Positions 11,437-23,216 of a stretch of 64,000 nucleotides of DNA are shown piece by piece. The DNA comes from Zizania palustris. Its lineage: Eukaryota; Streptophyta; Magnoliopsida; Poales; Poaceae. The notes beneath the pieces are model-generated. The model was given only the letters and a program-made list of their open reading frames with translations, did not search any database and was not told where the DNA came from. The translations under genes and the position numbers were made by a program. Within the stretch, counting starts at the first letter, position 1. The number at the start of each line of letters is the position of its first letter. Where the stretch lies: the NCBI GenBank assembly GCA_019279435.1, contig JAAALK010000698.1, positions 124,001 through 188,000 of the forward strand. The letters run 5' to 3'.

Positions 11437-11441
11437 GCCTC
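11437..11441. other. Target-site duplication GCCTC (right side of CRM-like insertion)
   Basis: GCCTC follows the 3' LTR directly. The same five bases precede the LTR at 46874 (46869-46873). Ty3/gypsy integration makes 5-bp duplications, so these two ends look like one insertion. Confidence 0.8.
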
Positions 11442-12116
11442 CTCCCTACGCGCTAGCTGTATGACGTGCTTGAACTCAGGTGCCTGTGCATGTGGCGCGG
11501 GCAGTGTGGGCAGGGCTAGTACCAGTGCAGGTGGTGGTGGTGCGTGGTACGCAGTGCTAGTTTGGCCGTAAGCATAATGACTACTCTCGGCCATGGGTGT
11601 TGGGGCCAGAGACGTAATGGTCTTGCTAGTGTCACCACCAGTTCTATTGTACACATGATTTACCGGAGGTACACTAGAAATAGGGAATGGTGGTATGGCC
11701 TCGGTAAAGCCAAACCTTCTAAGAGTTGCCTCTACTTGGGAGCTAACTGCCAAATCTAAGCTGTTGGCTAGCGAAGCGCTAACGGCCTCATCTACTGATG
11801 CGACTATTTTTTTCTCAATCTCTAAAGAAGATAAACGAGGCGATACGGGTGTTACCTGGACCCGAGCGAGGTCGAGGGCGATGATGTCACGCTTGATGAA
11901 GCATGCACATGTCTTGACGTAGCCCCCAAGCATCATGTCTTGGAGCGCCTTCAACTTTGCCTCGATCTCTGCTCGGTCTTCTGCGGGAATATCTTCAAGA
12001 CTAGGTGTTAAGATGTTGCGGTTGTCGATATCCGCACCTCCTATGGTGTCCATCGGCGGTGTAGACGTAGTAGTCGTTGTAGATGTACTGGTGGCCAATG
12101 TAGATGTACCCGTCAT
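11437..12116 (-). pseudogene. gag: Element C gag, N-terminal part
   Basis: The ATG at 12116 (minus) opens MTGTSTLATSTSTTTTTS, a Ser/Thr-rich start, then an acidic helical part (EDIPAEDRAEIEAKLKAL) and a Pro/Ala/His-rich stretch. The reading frame runs into the CRM LTR at 11436, where LARREEA is interrupted. On the other side of the CRM insertion, at 46873 downward, a gag continuation is found with the same duplication GCCTC. The primer-binding site lies 14 bases before the ATG. This is the first part of a Tat-type Gag; it is split by insertion and later parts are decayed. Confidence 0.7.
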
Positions 12117-12130
12117 GTTGGCGTAGCTTT

Positions 12131-12148
12131 TCCCCAGCGGAGTCGCCA
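12131..12148 (-). other. Primer-binding site of element C
   Basis: On the minus strand it reads TGGCGACTCCGCTGGGGA, beginning with the TGG that pairs with a tRNA 3' CCA, five bases inside the LTR boundary. I do not name the tRNA with confidence. Confidence 0.65.
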
Positions 12149-12153
12149 AAAAG

Positions 12154-13462
12154 TGCGTTGACACAAAAACGTGCCCCACACTTGGGTCAGTTCGATGATC
12201 CAAAAGTGTGCGGATACTTAGGGATGAGCCTAAGCGTAACACAGCACCAACGTCGCGTTCTGACTACCCTTAGCCATGGTAAGGGGGATGGAGTCGCCAG
12301 GCAATCAGATCACACAAAATAATTCAATTAGCCGAAAGGAATATATAAATAGAATAAATCAGCAAACCAGTCAGAGTCTGTCTGCTTTGAAGTATGGTGC
12401 GAAGGGGGTCACCTAAGTATACCTTTGGCGTCTGATGCGAATTGTCCCGCCGAAGGGTACCTTCAGCGTTCAGACCGATCTGGTCGAAGATGAACTCCGA
12501 ATGGATCTAGACGCGACAATCACCTCCAAACAGCGGGGTTCGGCGCGAAGTCTCCGATATATTACGATACATAATAATGACTCAAACGCAACGCGCGAGC
12601 ATGAATTGGCCCGGAGCGGAGTACGAGCATGGAAAAGCCTGTCATGACGAAGTCTGTTGGTGAAGCGTGTGGTCGAAGCAGCAGTCTCACCGAAGGGTGT
12701 TCTGGCAACCTCCGAAACCGATCTCTCAGCTCCGGATACCTCCGATGAAGTAGCTCCGAACGTGGAAACCTGCAACAGATAAGATTCGAAGTACTAATTC
12801 GGCCTAAGGTCCGAATTCTGCTAAGTGTTGCACTAGAGCGAAGGTAGATATCTGTTACGCAGATTAGCGGATACTTCACAGGTAAAGTAATAAGGTGATA
12901 GCAATTTGTTACGCAGATTAGCGGATACTTCACAGGCGAAGTAACAAGGCGATAGCAATCTATTACGTAGATTAACGGATACTTCACAAGCGAAGTAACA
13001 AGGATTACCACTGTTCCAAAGTGGCTGTCGGAGGGCTTCCAGGAAAACCCACGAAGATTACAAAAAGGTAAAGATAAAGTACATGCGATCAAAGCTAGGG
13101 CTTTGTGTTTGATTTGTGTTGCGGGGTGGTCTCTGAACTGGCTTCGCCTCTATATTTATAGGGCTAGACCTCTGTTCTAATCTTCGATGATTCATCTAGA
13201 TAGAGATAAAGACTTAGCCGGAATCGTGTCCAACTCTACCTCTGCTGAAGTGGGCCTTCGGCCAGGCCTGCCGAAGTCTGCTCCTTGGGCTGAAGCTTTG
13301 GCAGGGTGGGCCTCCGAAGGTTTCCTGGCCTATAGCCCAAGCCCAATGGTCCTTCGACCCTATAGGGCTTCGGCCTGACCGGGACATATGTATTTTCGGC
13401 CTAAATTACCAAAATTGATATTTTGACAATCTTAGCCATTGATGCCATTTTTTCTATCAACA
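12154..13462 (-). repeat. 5' LTR of element C
   Basis: About 1.3 kb from TGCGTTGAC (next to the PBS) to TATCAACA. The ends are near-inverted (TG..TTGAC against TCAACA). On the minus strand a TATAAATA lies at about 13152-13162. The LTR contains three 54-bp tandem units. Candidate duplication CATGT follows at 13463-13467. No second LTR of this type is visible in the window. Confidence 0.7.
12854..13009. repeat. Three 54-bp tandem repeats in element C LTR
   Basis: Units begin at 12854, 12908 and 12962 with GTTACGCAG or variants and include GGATACTTCACA and GAAGTAACAAGG. The last unit is cut short. They lie upstream of the TATA box in the LTR's own direction, so they may be promoter repeats (inference). 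Confidence 0.85.
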
Positions 13463-15171
13463 CATGTCGATGGTGTGCAGGTGACTTCGGAGGTGACAGG
13501 ATGGTCAACACAGAAGGTCCCTTAAGTCAAGCAGGGAGCTTGATGTCGGTCAAGTAAGGAACTTGGTGCCGCAGGGTCACTGAGGCTATGTGAAGTCGAG
13601 GTCGGTCCTCGGGTTGAAGGTGCGCTAGTCGAAGGTAGGAAGTGCGAAGGGGCACTAAGGGGTGATTCTGAAGGAAACACTTCAGAGGATGGCGACCAAG
13701 TCCTTAGTAGTGAGGCAAGGCTTACAAGTGTGCTCCGGATGGAGGTACTTGGAAGGACACCCAACAAAGGTCTCAGAAGTCAAGGTGCATCGAAGGCATG
13801 ATCCGGAAAAGGCACTTCAGGAATGTGCTTCGGGTGGAGACATTACGAAGGTGTGCTTATGGAGATTCTTCATGTGGAGGTCTTGGACGAAGGAGGGACG
13901 TCGAAATGTGGTGAACGAAACCCTCCGGAGGGAGGTGCTTCGAAAGTGGGGCTTCGAAGTCAGGATGTCTTGACGTACTTCGGCCATGCATGGCTTCAGT
14001 ACATGAACGGGCGGAGTTTGAGCTTGGAGCAGTTGTGAAGCCATGGGAGTCCACTTCGGAGAGGATGGCACGAAGACTCAAGGGCTTTGACGGCTTCAGC
14101 TTAAAACCTTCATTGTCTCGAAGACTAACTTCGGTGTAGTAAGGACCTACGGGTTCGAAGCCTAAAGCCAAAGTCACTCCAGCACTTCATAGTACGAAGG
14201 GGGCTTCGAAGATTCTAGTCTACAAAGATGACACAAAAAGGAGCTTCCAATAAAGTAGACTACCTATTGTACCCTCGTGACTGCCTATGGCAGAAAACTT
14301 GTAAACCCTAGGGGCACTATAGTCACTTCACATGTTTGAGTTGTCCTATAAAAGGAGAAGTTGGATGAGGTCTAGGGTAACACTTTTAACACTGTTGCCG
14401 AGGTTTTAGAACCATCTATACTCATTGTCTCCTAGGTCCAAGCCACCATAAACTTGTAATCAGATTTGTGAGATTTGTGTTACCTGTTTATGCAATGGAT
14501 TTTCTATTCTATCTTTGATTCATTTCTGTATGAACTTGTATCTATGTTCTTCATTTTGCTTGTGTAGATTTTGGATTGTGTACTTTATTCTGTGCAAACC
14601 AGAGTGTTTACTCTGAGATTCTTGCTAACGAAGGGGTGCCTATCAACTTGTGTGCAAAACTATGTTTGGCGATTCTCGGAGTACATTCGCTCTATTTACA
14701 TCGGAGATATATCCTCGTATGATTCTAGAGGAGTACTACCCTACCGTGTGCCTGCGAAGCTGCTTTTTTCGAGCATTTGTTGAAGTCCTTTTAGTGGTGC
14801 AGTTTTGCTGAGTCTTGTCCAGAGTACCATTCATTGAGAAGCCTAGTACCAGTTGCTAGTGCGGAGCATTAGAACAAAGTATTTTGAGGTGATTCTGTCT
14901 GAAGCGAAGTGTTATCATGCGGAGTCTGACTCCAAGCACCTTTGTGTGCGGAGCATACTCTTATGAAGCCCTACTTCATGCATTTTGGATGTACGGGTGT
15001 GAGCGAAGTCTTTTGAGCTTCGAAATTTTGCCCTATGCAAAGTCAGTACTCGGAGTGAAATCAATACCTTCGAACCAGACACTCTGAAGGGTGTGTTCGA
15101 AGTCTGTTTTTCAGAAGAAGAATTTTTAAAGATCCCATTCACCCCCTTTGGTCACCTATTTCAGTCCAACA
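13463..15171 (+). repeat. SIRE-type LTR fragment, diverged
   Basis: It matches the SIRE-a LTRs (27749-29766) from about one sixth of their length to the end: the GTGTGCAGGTGACTTCGGAGG start, the CGAAG-rich middle, a TATA box (CCTATAAAAGG, about 14346), the terminal CCCATTCACCCCC tract and the TCCAACA end. The first ~300 bp are absent because the LTR of element C abuts here. CATGT is found both at 13463-13467 and right after the end at 15172-15176. Confidence 0.75.
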
Positions 15172-15176
15172 CATGT

Positions 15177-16400
15177 ACTTAATGACATCGGCCTTACATA
15201 TCACGATGCACTCCAATGATAGCAGGTAATGTCTCAATTTGGTACACGAGAAGTATAAGCATAGATAGAGTTTTTCCACCACTGGGTATCATGTCTCAGC
15301 GTCCAGTAATCTTCTATTGAGATAGAAAATTACCCTCTCTTTTTTATAAATCTCCTTTACTTCCATACTAGTAGTGAGGCTAAGTATTCCTTAATCTCGT
15401 CAAATGCCTTTTGTTTCATTTCTCCCCATACAAATTCCTGGTGAGGCTTCAACTTCAATAGTGGAGTAAACAGTTCTATTTTTCTTGAAAGATTAGCTAT
15501 GAATCTCCTGAGAAAATTTATCTTCCCGACTAGTGACTACAATTTAGTTTTATCGGCATGGGGTTGAGTGTTCTAATTGCTTTGATACCACGCTGGCTTA
15601 TCTCAATCCCTCTTTCATGCACAATAAAGCCTAGGAACATCCCTGCGATATGCCAAAAGCACACTTCTCGAGATTCATCTTTAGTTCGTACTTCCTAGTT
15701 CTCTCTAGAACTTGACGTAGATCAGCCACATGTTCTTGAGTACTACCAGATTTTACCACGACGTCATCTATTTATATTTCCACCAATTGGCTGATCAAGT
15801 CATGGAAATGTAGGTCATGGCCCTCTGGTAAGTTGCTCTAGCATTTTTCAAGTCGAAGATCATCACCACCCACTCATAAAGTCCGATAGCTCTGAGGCAC
15901 CGAAAGGCCGTCTTGTGGATGTCTTCGTCCGCCATGAAAATCTGATTATAACCTGCATTCCCCGTCCATGAAGCTGATAATCTTGTGACCCAATGCGGCA
16001 TCCACAAGCAAGTACGTGATTGGCATTGGGTATTCATCTTTCGTGGTTGCCTTGTTCAAATCTCTGAAGTGAACACATATCCTGAGCTTCCCACTTTACT
16101 TCCATACTAGTACAATGTTTGATACCCACTCTGTGTATCAGCATGGTCTTATGAATCCTGCATCATACAACCTTATTATCTCGGCCTTGATATCTGGATA
16201 TATTTCTACCTTGAACCGCTGAGGTGACTACTTGAATAGCCGATACCCCTGCTTTATTAGGAGGTGATGTTCTACAATCGATTGTCCTAAACCTAGCATT
16301 TCATGATACTCTCATGCAAAGCAATCTTGGTATTCCCTTAATAACACAATTAATTCATTTTTTATTTTATCGAGAATTTGAGTACTTACAAAGGTTGGCC
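15177..16400 (-). pseudogene. pol: Element D pol: RT and RNase H, decayed
   Basis: On the minus strand the best pieces are at 15795-16037, with GNAGYNQIFMADEDIHKTAFRC style RT sequence and a LKNARATYQRAMTYI block, followed by the RT end and RNase H down to 15177. Stops and indels are frequent. It is homologous to element E (19700-20960) in the opposite orientation and to element C (41912-43390). Integrase is absent; the relic stops at the SIRE-type LTR. Confidence 0.75.
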
Positions 16401-18226
16401 TCGGTCTATCATTGGGTCTGATGTCTACTTTCTATAGCTCATCGGTTGCGGTGAAAACTTGACCGAGTTTACCTTCTACTTCGTCGGTGTCGCCTTTAAA
16501 GGGTAAGCTTGGGCTGTCCATTATTTATTCGTTTGACTCCATCATTCGATACTTCGAGAAAATCACCATCCCAAGCTCTGCCAGATAGACAGATGACTTC
16601 TTCCATCTCCCTTACCGATAAATCAATTGTTGATATGTTAACCGATTTATCGGTGGGGACGATTTCCACTTGATTGTCGACCCACTGCATAAGACTCTAA
16701 TGCATTGTTGACGGGACACAACAATTCGCATGAATCCAATCACGCCCTAGTAATAGACTGTAGGATCCTTTTCCTTCTATGACAAAGAAGGTAGTCGGCA
16801 CCCATTGTTTCAGATGAATTGCCGTCGAAGTCCCTCAGTACCATATTGGTTTTGATGAGATCCTCCGGCCCTTTCCCAAGTTTTTGGAAGGTGGCATACA
16901 GCATCAGGTTGATGGCTGGCCCCTCCATCTATCATCATCTTGGACATCAGCTTCCCGTTGACCAGACCCTTGATGTAAGAGGTCTCTGGTGTCAATGCTC
17001 ATGGTCTTCTGGCTTATCGAATACTGTCGTCTACGGGATCAATGCTAGTTGGGCCATTGCATCGGCCAGCTCGGTGTCGTCTTCAGGAGTAGACCGATAC
17101 TCCACAGGGACGAAGAAAACAATGTTTATCCCTGCATCTTTGCTATCATCGTGACCGGACTTGTCTTTCACTCGTCATTCACTTTTGATCCTTTGAGGCA
17201 GATCAGCCTCATTCTTGTGCTTATGCACCTTCAGCTCTTTTTGCTGCAACTACTGTACTCTCCTTTTCTGATTCTTTGTGAAAATCCTACTGGGGCACCA
17301 CTGTGACTTTCCTGACATGGTGCTACCATTAGTCGGCTGACCGTTTTCCTCAACATTGATAGGGTAGAGCCTTTCGAGTATCGACGCCCTCGGTGGTGAC
17401 AACCTACGATGAATGGCCAACCCCTCCTGATAATGTGGCCTTGTCCTATCGATGCATGGGTCATGGTTGCCTTCCCACCTGCCCTCGCTGCCACATTCAG
17501 GGAAGTCATCCATCGATGGCAAACTCAACCTTTCATTCCAACAGAATCTAAAGAACTCACAATTCCAATGGGGGTTGAATCGTGAGTAATCATGATCGTC
17601 CTCGTTGTCTACCCTCTCTCTTTATTTTATTTCATATTTTTTGAGCAGGTCCGAGGAAGTGACGTTGTTGCTAGCTCGCATGTCCTTCTTCGTGTGTCGA
17701 TCATCAGCATGGTGTGCATGCACCATGTTGACTAAGAAAGGGTGGTCGTCGATATTCATCATCTTTTCCCATCATCGAACTTGATTCGGCCTTGCTCCAC
17801 GGCCGATTGGATTTGCTATCTAAACACCTTGCATTCATTAGTGTGGTGCGATGGGGAGTTATGCCACTTACAGTATTTCCTCTTCTTCAACTCATCGACA
17901 GATTGTATCACGTGATTAGGTAGCAACTAGATCTGCTTTTCTTTGAGCAATAGGTCGAATATCATATCGGCCTTGTTGATGTTGAAATCATACTTTTCTT
18001 CCTTATCAGCTGCTTTTACCTAGGGACATGTGATCTGCTTCTTGTTCTTGGTCCATTCGGCCAAGCTTACCTATGCATTAATCTATTGTCCTTATCAGAG
18101 TCTGAATGGAATGCCTGAGTGTACGCCACCTTCTTCTAGTATTTTTCCCTTTTTGCTTCCTAGAATCGGCTCTCATGGGCCAATACCATTGACGCCAAGA
18201 TTTGGTAAAGCCTAGGCCCACTAAAA
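16401..18226 (-). pseudogene. gag-pol: Element D gag C-terminus and protease, decayed
   Basis: At about 17760-17870 (minus) the frame reads YCKWHNSPSHHTNECKVFR, a CX2HX4HX4C zinc knuckle usual in Tat-lineage Gag. Protease follows at 16740-16995 with MMIDGGAS, where DGG replaces the usual DTG as in many Tat elements. A linker QWVDNQVEIVPTDKSVNIS lies at 16630-16690. Many stops interrupt the frames. The N-terminal Gag part and the 5' LTR are missing; element E begins at the right border. Confidence 0.75.
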
Positions 18227-19306
18227 TGTTGTACGATTAACAGAAGTAAAAGAGGTCCGATCAAGGAAAGTCAAGGAAGCTCGTCCATGTTGTTACAAGA
18301 AGATCGGATGCAGATGGAGCCGATGGAGATAAGGTGCGGAAAAGAAAAGATGGAGTCTATCCGAAATCGGTTAAGATAGAGTACTTGGATGGTAAATCTT
18401 CGGACAATAAATATGTATCCCTAATTAGCTTAGAAAAACACATCTCTGTCAATCAACTACTCGACGCATAACCACCCTTGGTCTCCAAGGTTTATTCCGG
18501 TGGGGTTCGGCACTCGGAGTTGGGTTGCATCGTTTCGATCTTCGGCGAAGAGCTAAGTCCCGCCACTCCTGACATCTGTACCGATTAGATCAATTCAATT
18601 TGATCACTTGAGGTGAACCTTAACACAGTACGATCGCTATTTATTCTCAGTGTATTAGCTAGGTCTAAGGTTGCATCAGTTCAGTTTGATCTCTTAGATT
18701 GATGTGATCTAGGTGTGATAGTTTGAGGCTTCATAGATTAAGTCTGACATCTCTTGCTATTGTATCTCTTTCATGTTGTATACCATTCATCTAAATAAAG
18801 CATGCCTAATTTTTGATATATTATTAAGATCATTGTGACTAGCTATTGTCTTGGTTAGGTTCGATCTAGTTATTGTGATGATTTTCATAATATAGACATA
18901 TTATCTGGCATGTTTTATTTATTTTTGTCAGAGTACAAGCTGATGGGTTATCTTCGGTTCCAAGATACATCCTATAAATCATCAGAAAAGCATTGATCAG
19001 CATGTGTGGTTCACTATTCATCTTATCAGCCGATGGCACGCTCGCCCGATAACTTCATCTTAGGTCATCGGCCTTATGGTCGATTGGCATGATATTCCAC
19101 GAATATCCCATCCTCGTCACGGTCATCAGCTCGATAGACGATAGGATGTGTTACTAATGTCATATTTTATGTTCCCTTATTAGTTGCAAGGTCAAACTTA
19201 TTGGCACATCTTGAAACCTTTTTCTAAGAATGTAGGACCTGCACTAGAGTGACACAGATCTCCTAGGCCACACGTGTGTCAAAGTGTGACAAAAAATGCA
19301 CCATCA
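18227..19306 (+). repeat. Probable 5' LTR of element E
   Basis: The stretch lies directly before a PBS-like site and has no coding signal. It begins TGTTGTACGATTAAC and ends near CACCATCA. It includes a U5-like segment around 18480-18570. The ends are not clean inverted repeats and no partner LTR is visible, so the borders are approximate. Confidence 0.45.
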
Positions 19307-19313
19307 CGCTTTT

Positions 19314-19332
19314 TGGCAGGCCCAGTGGGACC
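19314..19332 (+). other. Primer-binding site of element E
   Basis: TGGCAGGCCCAGTGGGACC follows the LTR-like stretch. It starts with TGG as expected for pairing with a tRNA 3' end. Confidence 0.5.
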
Positions 19333-19390
19333 ACAAAACTTCGCCTACTCATCATACAAGGCCCGAGGCGGTAAAATATTGAGGTGACGC

Positions 19391-22225
19391 ATGGCGGAAT
19401 CAGACCAACCCATGGTGGAGAGCCTGGATTCATCGTGCGAAGACCGCATTAACGGGACGGAGGGCAAGCTTGGTCAAGGTTTTTCCGTGACCGATGAACT
19501 TCAGGAAGTTGACATCGGGCTGGGTGATAGACCGAGGCCAACATTCATGAGTGCTCAACTCCCTGATGAAATCAAGAATGAGCTAGTCACGTTACTACAA
19601 GAATGTTAGGAATGTTTCGTGTGGGAATAACACGAGATGCCAGGTTTGACTTGGTCGATTGTGGAACATTGGCTACCGATAAAACAAGGGTATCGGCCAT
19701 TCAAGCAGTCACCTCGGTGGTTCAAGGCATAAATATATCCAAATATCAAGGCCAAGGTGACAAGACTATATGACGCAGGATTCATAAGATTGTGCCGATA
19801 TGCAGAATGGGTATCAAATATTGTGTCGGTATGGAAGAAGAGTGGAAAACTCAGGATATGTGTTGACTTCAGAGATTTGAGTAAGGCAACACCAAAAGAT
19901 GAATACCTGATGCTGATCGCAGATCTGTTGGTGGATGTCATATTGGTACATAGGATCATGAGCTTCATGGATGGGAATGCAGGCTATAATCAGATTTTAA
20001 TGGTGATGAAGACATCCACAAGACAACATTCCAATGTTCGGGCACTATCGAATTATATGAATGGGTGGTGATGACCTTTGGCCTGAAGAATGTCGAAGCC
20101 ACCTACTAGAGAGCAATGAGCTATATCTTTCATGACTTGATCAGCCTGTTAGTCGAGATATACATCGATGATGTCATGGTCCAATCAAGCAGTGTCCAAG
20201 ACCATGTGGCCGATGTGCGTCAAGTCCTAGAGAGGGCTCAAAATATGGGCTGAAGATGAATCCTGAGAAATGTGATTTTGGTGTATCGGTGGGGAAGTTC
20301 TTGGGCTTTATTGGGCACGAGAGGGGAATCGAGGTCAGCCAACGCAGTGTCGAAGCTACCAAGAATACTCAGCCCCCTGCCGATAAAACCGAATTGCAGT
20401 TGTTGATCGGAAAGATAAATTTTCTCAAGAGATTCATAGCCAACCTCTCAAAGAAGATAGAGTTGTTCACTCCACTATTGAAATTGAAGCACGACCAGGA
20501 GTTTATTTGCATGGGGAGACAAGTAGCAGAAAGCTTTCGAGGAAATCAAAGAGTACTTAAGTTCGTTGCTAGTTCTAATACCGCCACAAAAGGGAACCCC
20601 GTTCAAGTTGTACCTATCGGTTGATGATGAGGTCATTTGCGCAGTGCTGATTCAGGAGGTTGACAAGAAGGAAAGGGTGATCTTCTATCTCAGCGGAAGG
20701 CTCTTAGACACCGAGACTCGATATTCTGCGGTGGAAAATCTTTGTTTATGCCTGTACTTCGCCTGCACCAATCTCTTATATATTATCTACTTTCGACAGA
20801 ATGCACCGTGGTGTGAAAGGGCGATGTTGTTAAATATATGATATCGACCCCATTATTGAAAGGACGAATCAGAAAATGGGTCCTCGCTCTGACCGAATTC
20901 GACCTTAGGTATGAATAGGCTAAAGCAATAAAAGGGCAAGCAGTAGCCGATTTCATAGTTCAACATAGGGACAAGATGGTAACCCATTTGGAGCTGATAC
21001 CAAGGACATTTTTCTTCGATAGATCGGTATGCCGGTATGGATGCGGTATCAGCCTAGTGATTATCTCCCCACGAGGAGCACCATTTGAGTTCGCGTACAC
21101 CATCAAACATTAAATAAGCCATGCTAAAAGGATTGCAACTATTAAAAGAAGTCAGTGCTGATACAGTTGAAATTCTCGACGACTCTCTACTGGTCATGAG
21201 ACAGCTCTCGGAAGAATACGAGTGCAAGGATGATGTACTAAGAGAATCTTATGATCGGTGCCGAGCTGTGATAGCAAGCTTCTGCAGCGTGGTTTTTACC
21301 CATATCCCAAGAGAGGAAAACTCAAAAGCTAATGACTTGGCCCAAACAACATCAGGATACAAGTCGATGGTTAGGTCAATCAAGGTCGAGGTTGCGGAGA
21401 TAGAGGCTGATGACTGGAGGTATGATATTATTAATTATTTGAAGGATCCTTCAACATCAGCGCCAAGAAGGCTCAAGTATCAGGCGACGATGTATGTCAT
21501 GCTCAGTGAGGATTTATACCGCCAGACCACCGATGGGGTCCTCCTCAGATTCATAGGCGCCGAAGAAGCCAAAGTGGTGATGTGCGAGGTTCATGAAGGC
21601 ATATGCAAGACAAACCAGTCGGCCTAGAAAATGAAATGGCTATTATGGAGGGCAGGTTACTTTTGGCCGACTATGGTGGAGGACTGCATAACATATTACA
21701 AGGGGTGTAAGGATTACCAAAAATTGGGGCCATCCAGAGGGCTCCTGCATCGGCGATGAACCCAATAATCAAACCTTGGCCCTTCAGGGGGTGGGGCATC
21801 AATATGATTGATCAAATCTACCCAACATCAAGTAGAGGACACAAATTCATAATAGCGTCCACAGACTATTTCACAAAATCGGTATAGGTCATTCCACTCA
21901 AGAAAGTTACGTCTGCCAATGTTATCGAGTTTAACAAGGAGCACATAATATACCGGTTCGGGGTCACACAGACCATCACCATGAATCAGGAGACAGTTTT
22001 TTATATCACAAGAGTTTCAGCAGTTCGCAACCGATGCGGGGATTAAACTTTTAAATTCATCACCGTATTACGTGTAGGCTAACGGGCAAGTCGAGGCATC
22101 CAATAAAAGTTTGATCAAGTTAATAGAGCGCAAGATCAGCGAACAACCGAGTCGCTGGCATCAGTCCCTATCGGAGGTGCTTTGGGCTTATCGAATGGCA
22201 CGACATGGATCCACTCATATTGGAT
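19391..22225 (+). pseudogene. pol: Element E pol: RT, two RNase H domains, integrase
   Basis: Gag and protease are deleted: the PBS is followed after 60 bases by the pre-RT segment (19391-19609). RT is at 19757-20330 (GFIRLCRYAEWVSNI, FRDLSKATPKDEY, GNAGYNQI; then NPEKCDFGVSVGKFLGF). RT-linked RNase H is at about 20580-20960. An archaeal-type RNase H with decayed start is at about 20990-21340 (ENSKANDLAQTT). Integrase runs from about 21500 (EVHEGICKTNQSA) to a cut at about 22225. In the integrase core the second catalytic aspartate appears as N (MNQE). In-frame stops are frequent, so the relic is dead. Two RNase H domains place it in the Tat lineage. Confidence 0.8.
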
Positions 22226-22397
22226 AGGAGAGTGATAGCACTATTTTCATCCGTGTTCTTGGTCGAAGATTTTGCTTATCTCTTAAGGTATGTTGGGTGT
22301 TGGGAGAAAGTCATTGATTCGAAAGAATTTTTTAGGCGCCCATTCACCCCCCCCCCCCTCTGGTCAATACTCTCGGTCCTACAAGTGGTATCAGATC
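22226..22397 (+). repeat. SIRE-type LTR end with PBS, plus strand
   Basis: The end of a copia LTR: CGCCCATTCA, a run of 13 C, CTCTGGTC, then TCCTACA ending at 22383. TGGTATCAGATC at 22386-22397 is a slightly altered initiator-Met primer site. The rest of this LTR has been replaced by element E. Confidence 0.7.
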
Positions 22398-22677
22398 AAT
22401 GCCACCATCACAAGGGCCAATGAGGTAGGGGCCGTCGAACACTTCGTTTGGCCTGGAAGTTAACATGGCGACCTTGTTACCTACCCATATGCTCCAAGAG
22501 CTAGGTAGATAGGACCCATATACGAACACGTATCCCTTTCGAAGAGGTACGCCACCCTCTCAGTCTTTTGCCACGCCACAAGGCCCGATCAAGCAAGAGG
22601 TACCTCAACCTACGTATGGAATTTCTAAGAATATGTTGCCTGACCTTGTGCCACTAAGGGGGCACCCGATGGCATCT
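22398..22677. other. Unresolved segment between opposed SIRE LTR ends
   Basis: No ORF that I trust. It lies between a plus-strand LTR end with PBS and a minus-strand LTR end, so it probably contains leader and gag-start sequence of a broken copia element. Confidence 0.35.
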
Positions 22678-23216
22678 ATAGGACCGAGAGTAGCGACCAG
22701 AGGGGGTGAATAGGTGCAATTCAAATTTCACACAGCGAATAGTGCAAATAAAAATTAGTGCTATCGCTCTCATGTTAGATATGAGATGAGATGACAGTCT
22801 GAGAGATCACAAGCACTACAAATAATGTAACCAGAAAACAACCGATGTCCTAATTGAAAAGATATCAACACAGTGCTTAAAGACAGATTAAATCAATATC
22901 ACGAAGAGCACTCAAGACTTCTAACTTAGATCAGGCAGTATGTTAAAACAATTGGCATACATTCTATTTTCATCAATCAAGTCAAGTACATCTAAGATTA
23001 ATAGAGTACTTGGCATGCATTTTATAAACAATAAGATAAAACATATTTAAAGCACACTGTTCAAAACATTTAATTTACCAAAATAAATGCAAGAGGAATA
23101 AGTTGGTTACCTTAACTTTATGTGTGAAGATTGCAAAGAAAACTTGATGCAGAATAATCTGAATTGATAACTTCTAGGCGAAGAAAAACACCAACCCGCA
23201 GCATCTTCAAAACGAG
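22678..23216 (-). repeat. SIRE-b LTR, terminal fragment
   Basis: On the minus strand it ends GGTCCTA like the complete LTR next to it, and its body matches the last third of that LTR (GATGAGATGACAGTCTGAGAG type segment). It is cut at 23216 by the start of the complete LTR, as expected for nested insertion. Confidence 0.7.

Noticed and set aside
11199..11456. Small ORFs in CRM LTRs (also 47351-47737)
   Set aside because: They span the U5 region and the LTR border, and the frames differ between the two LTR copies.
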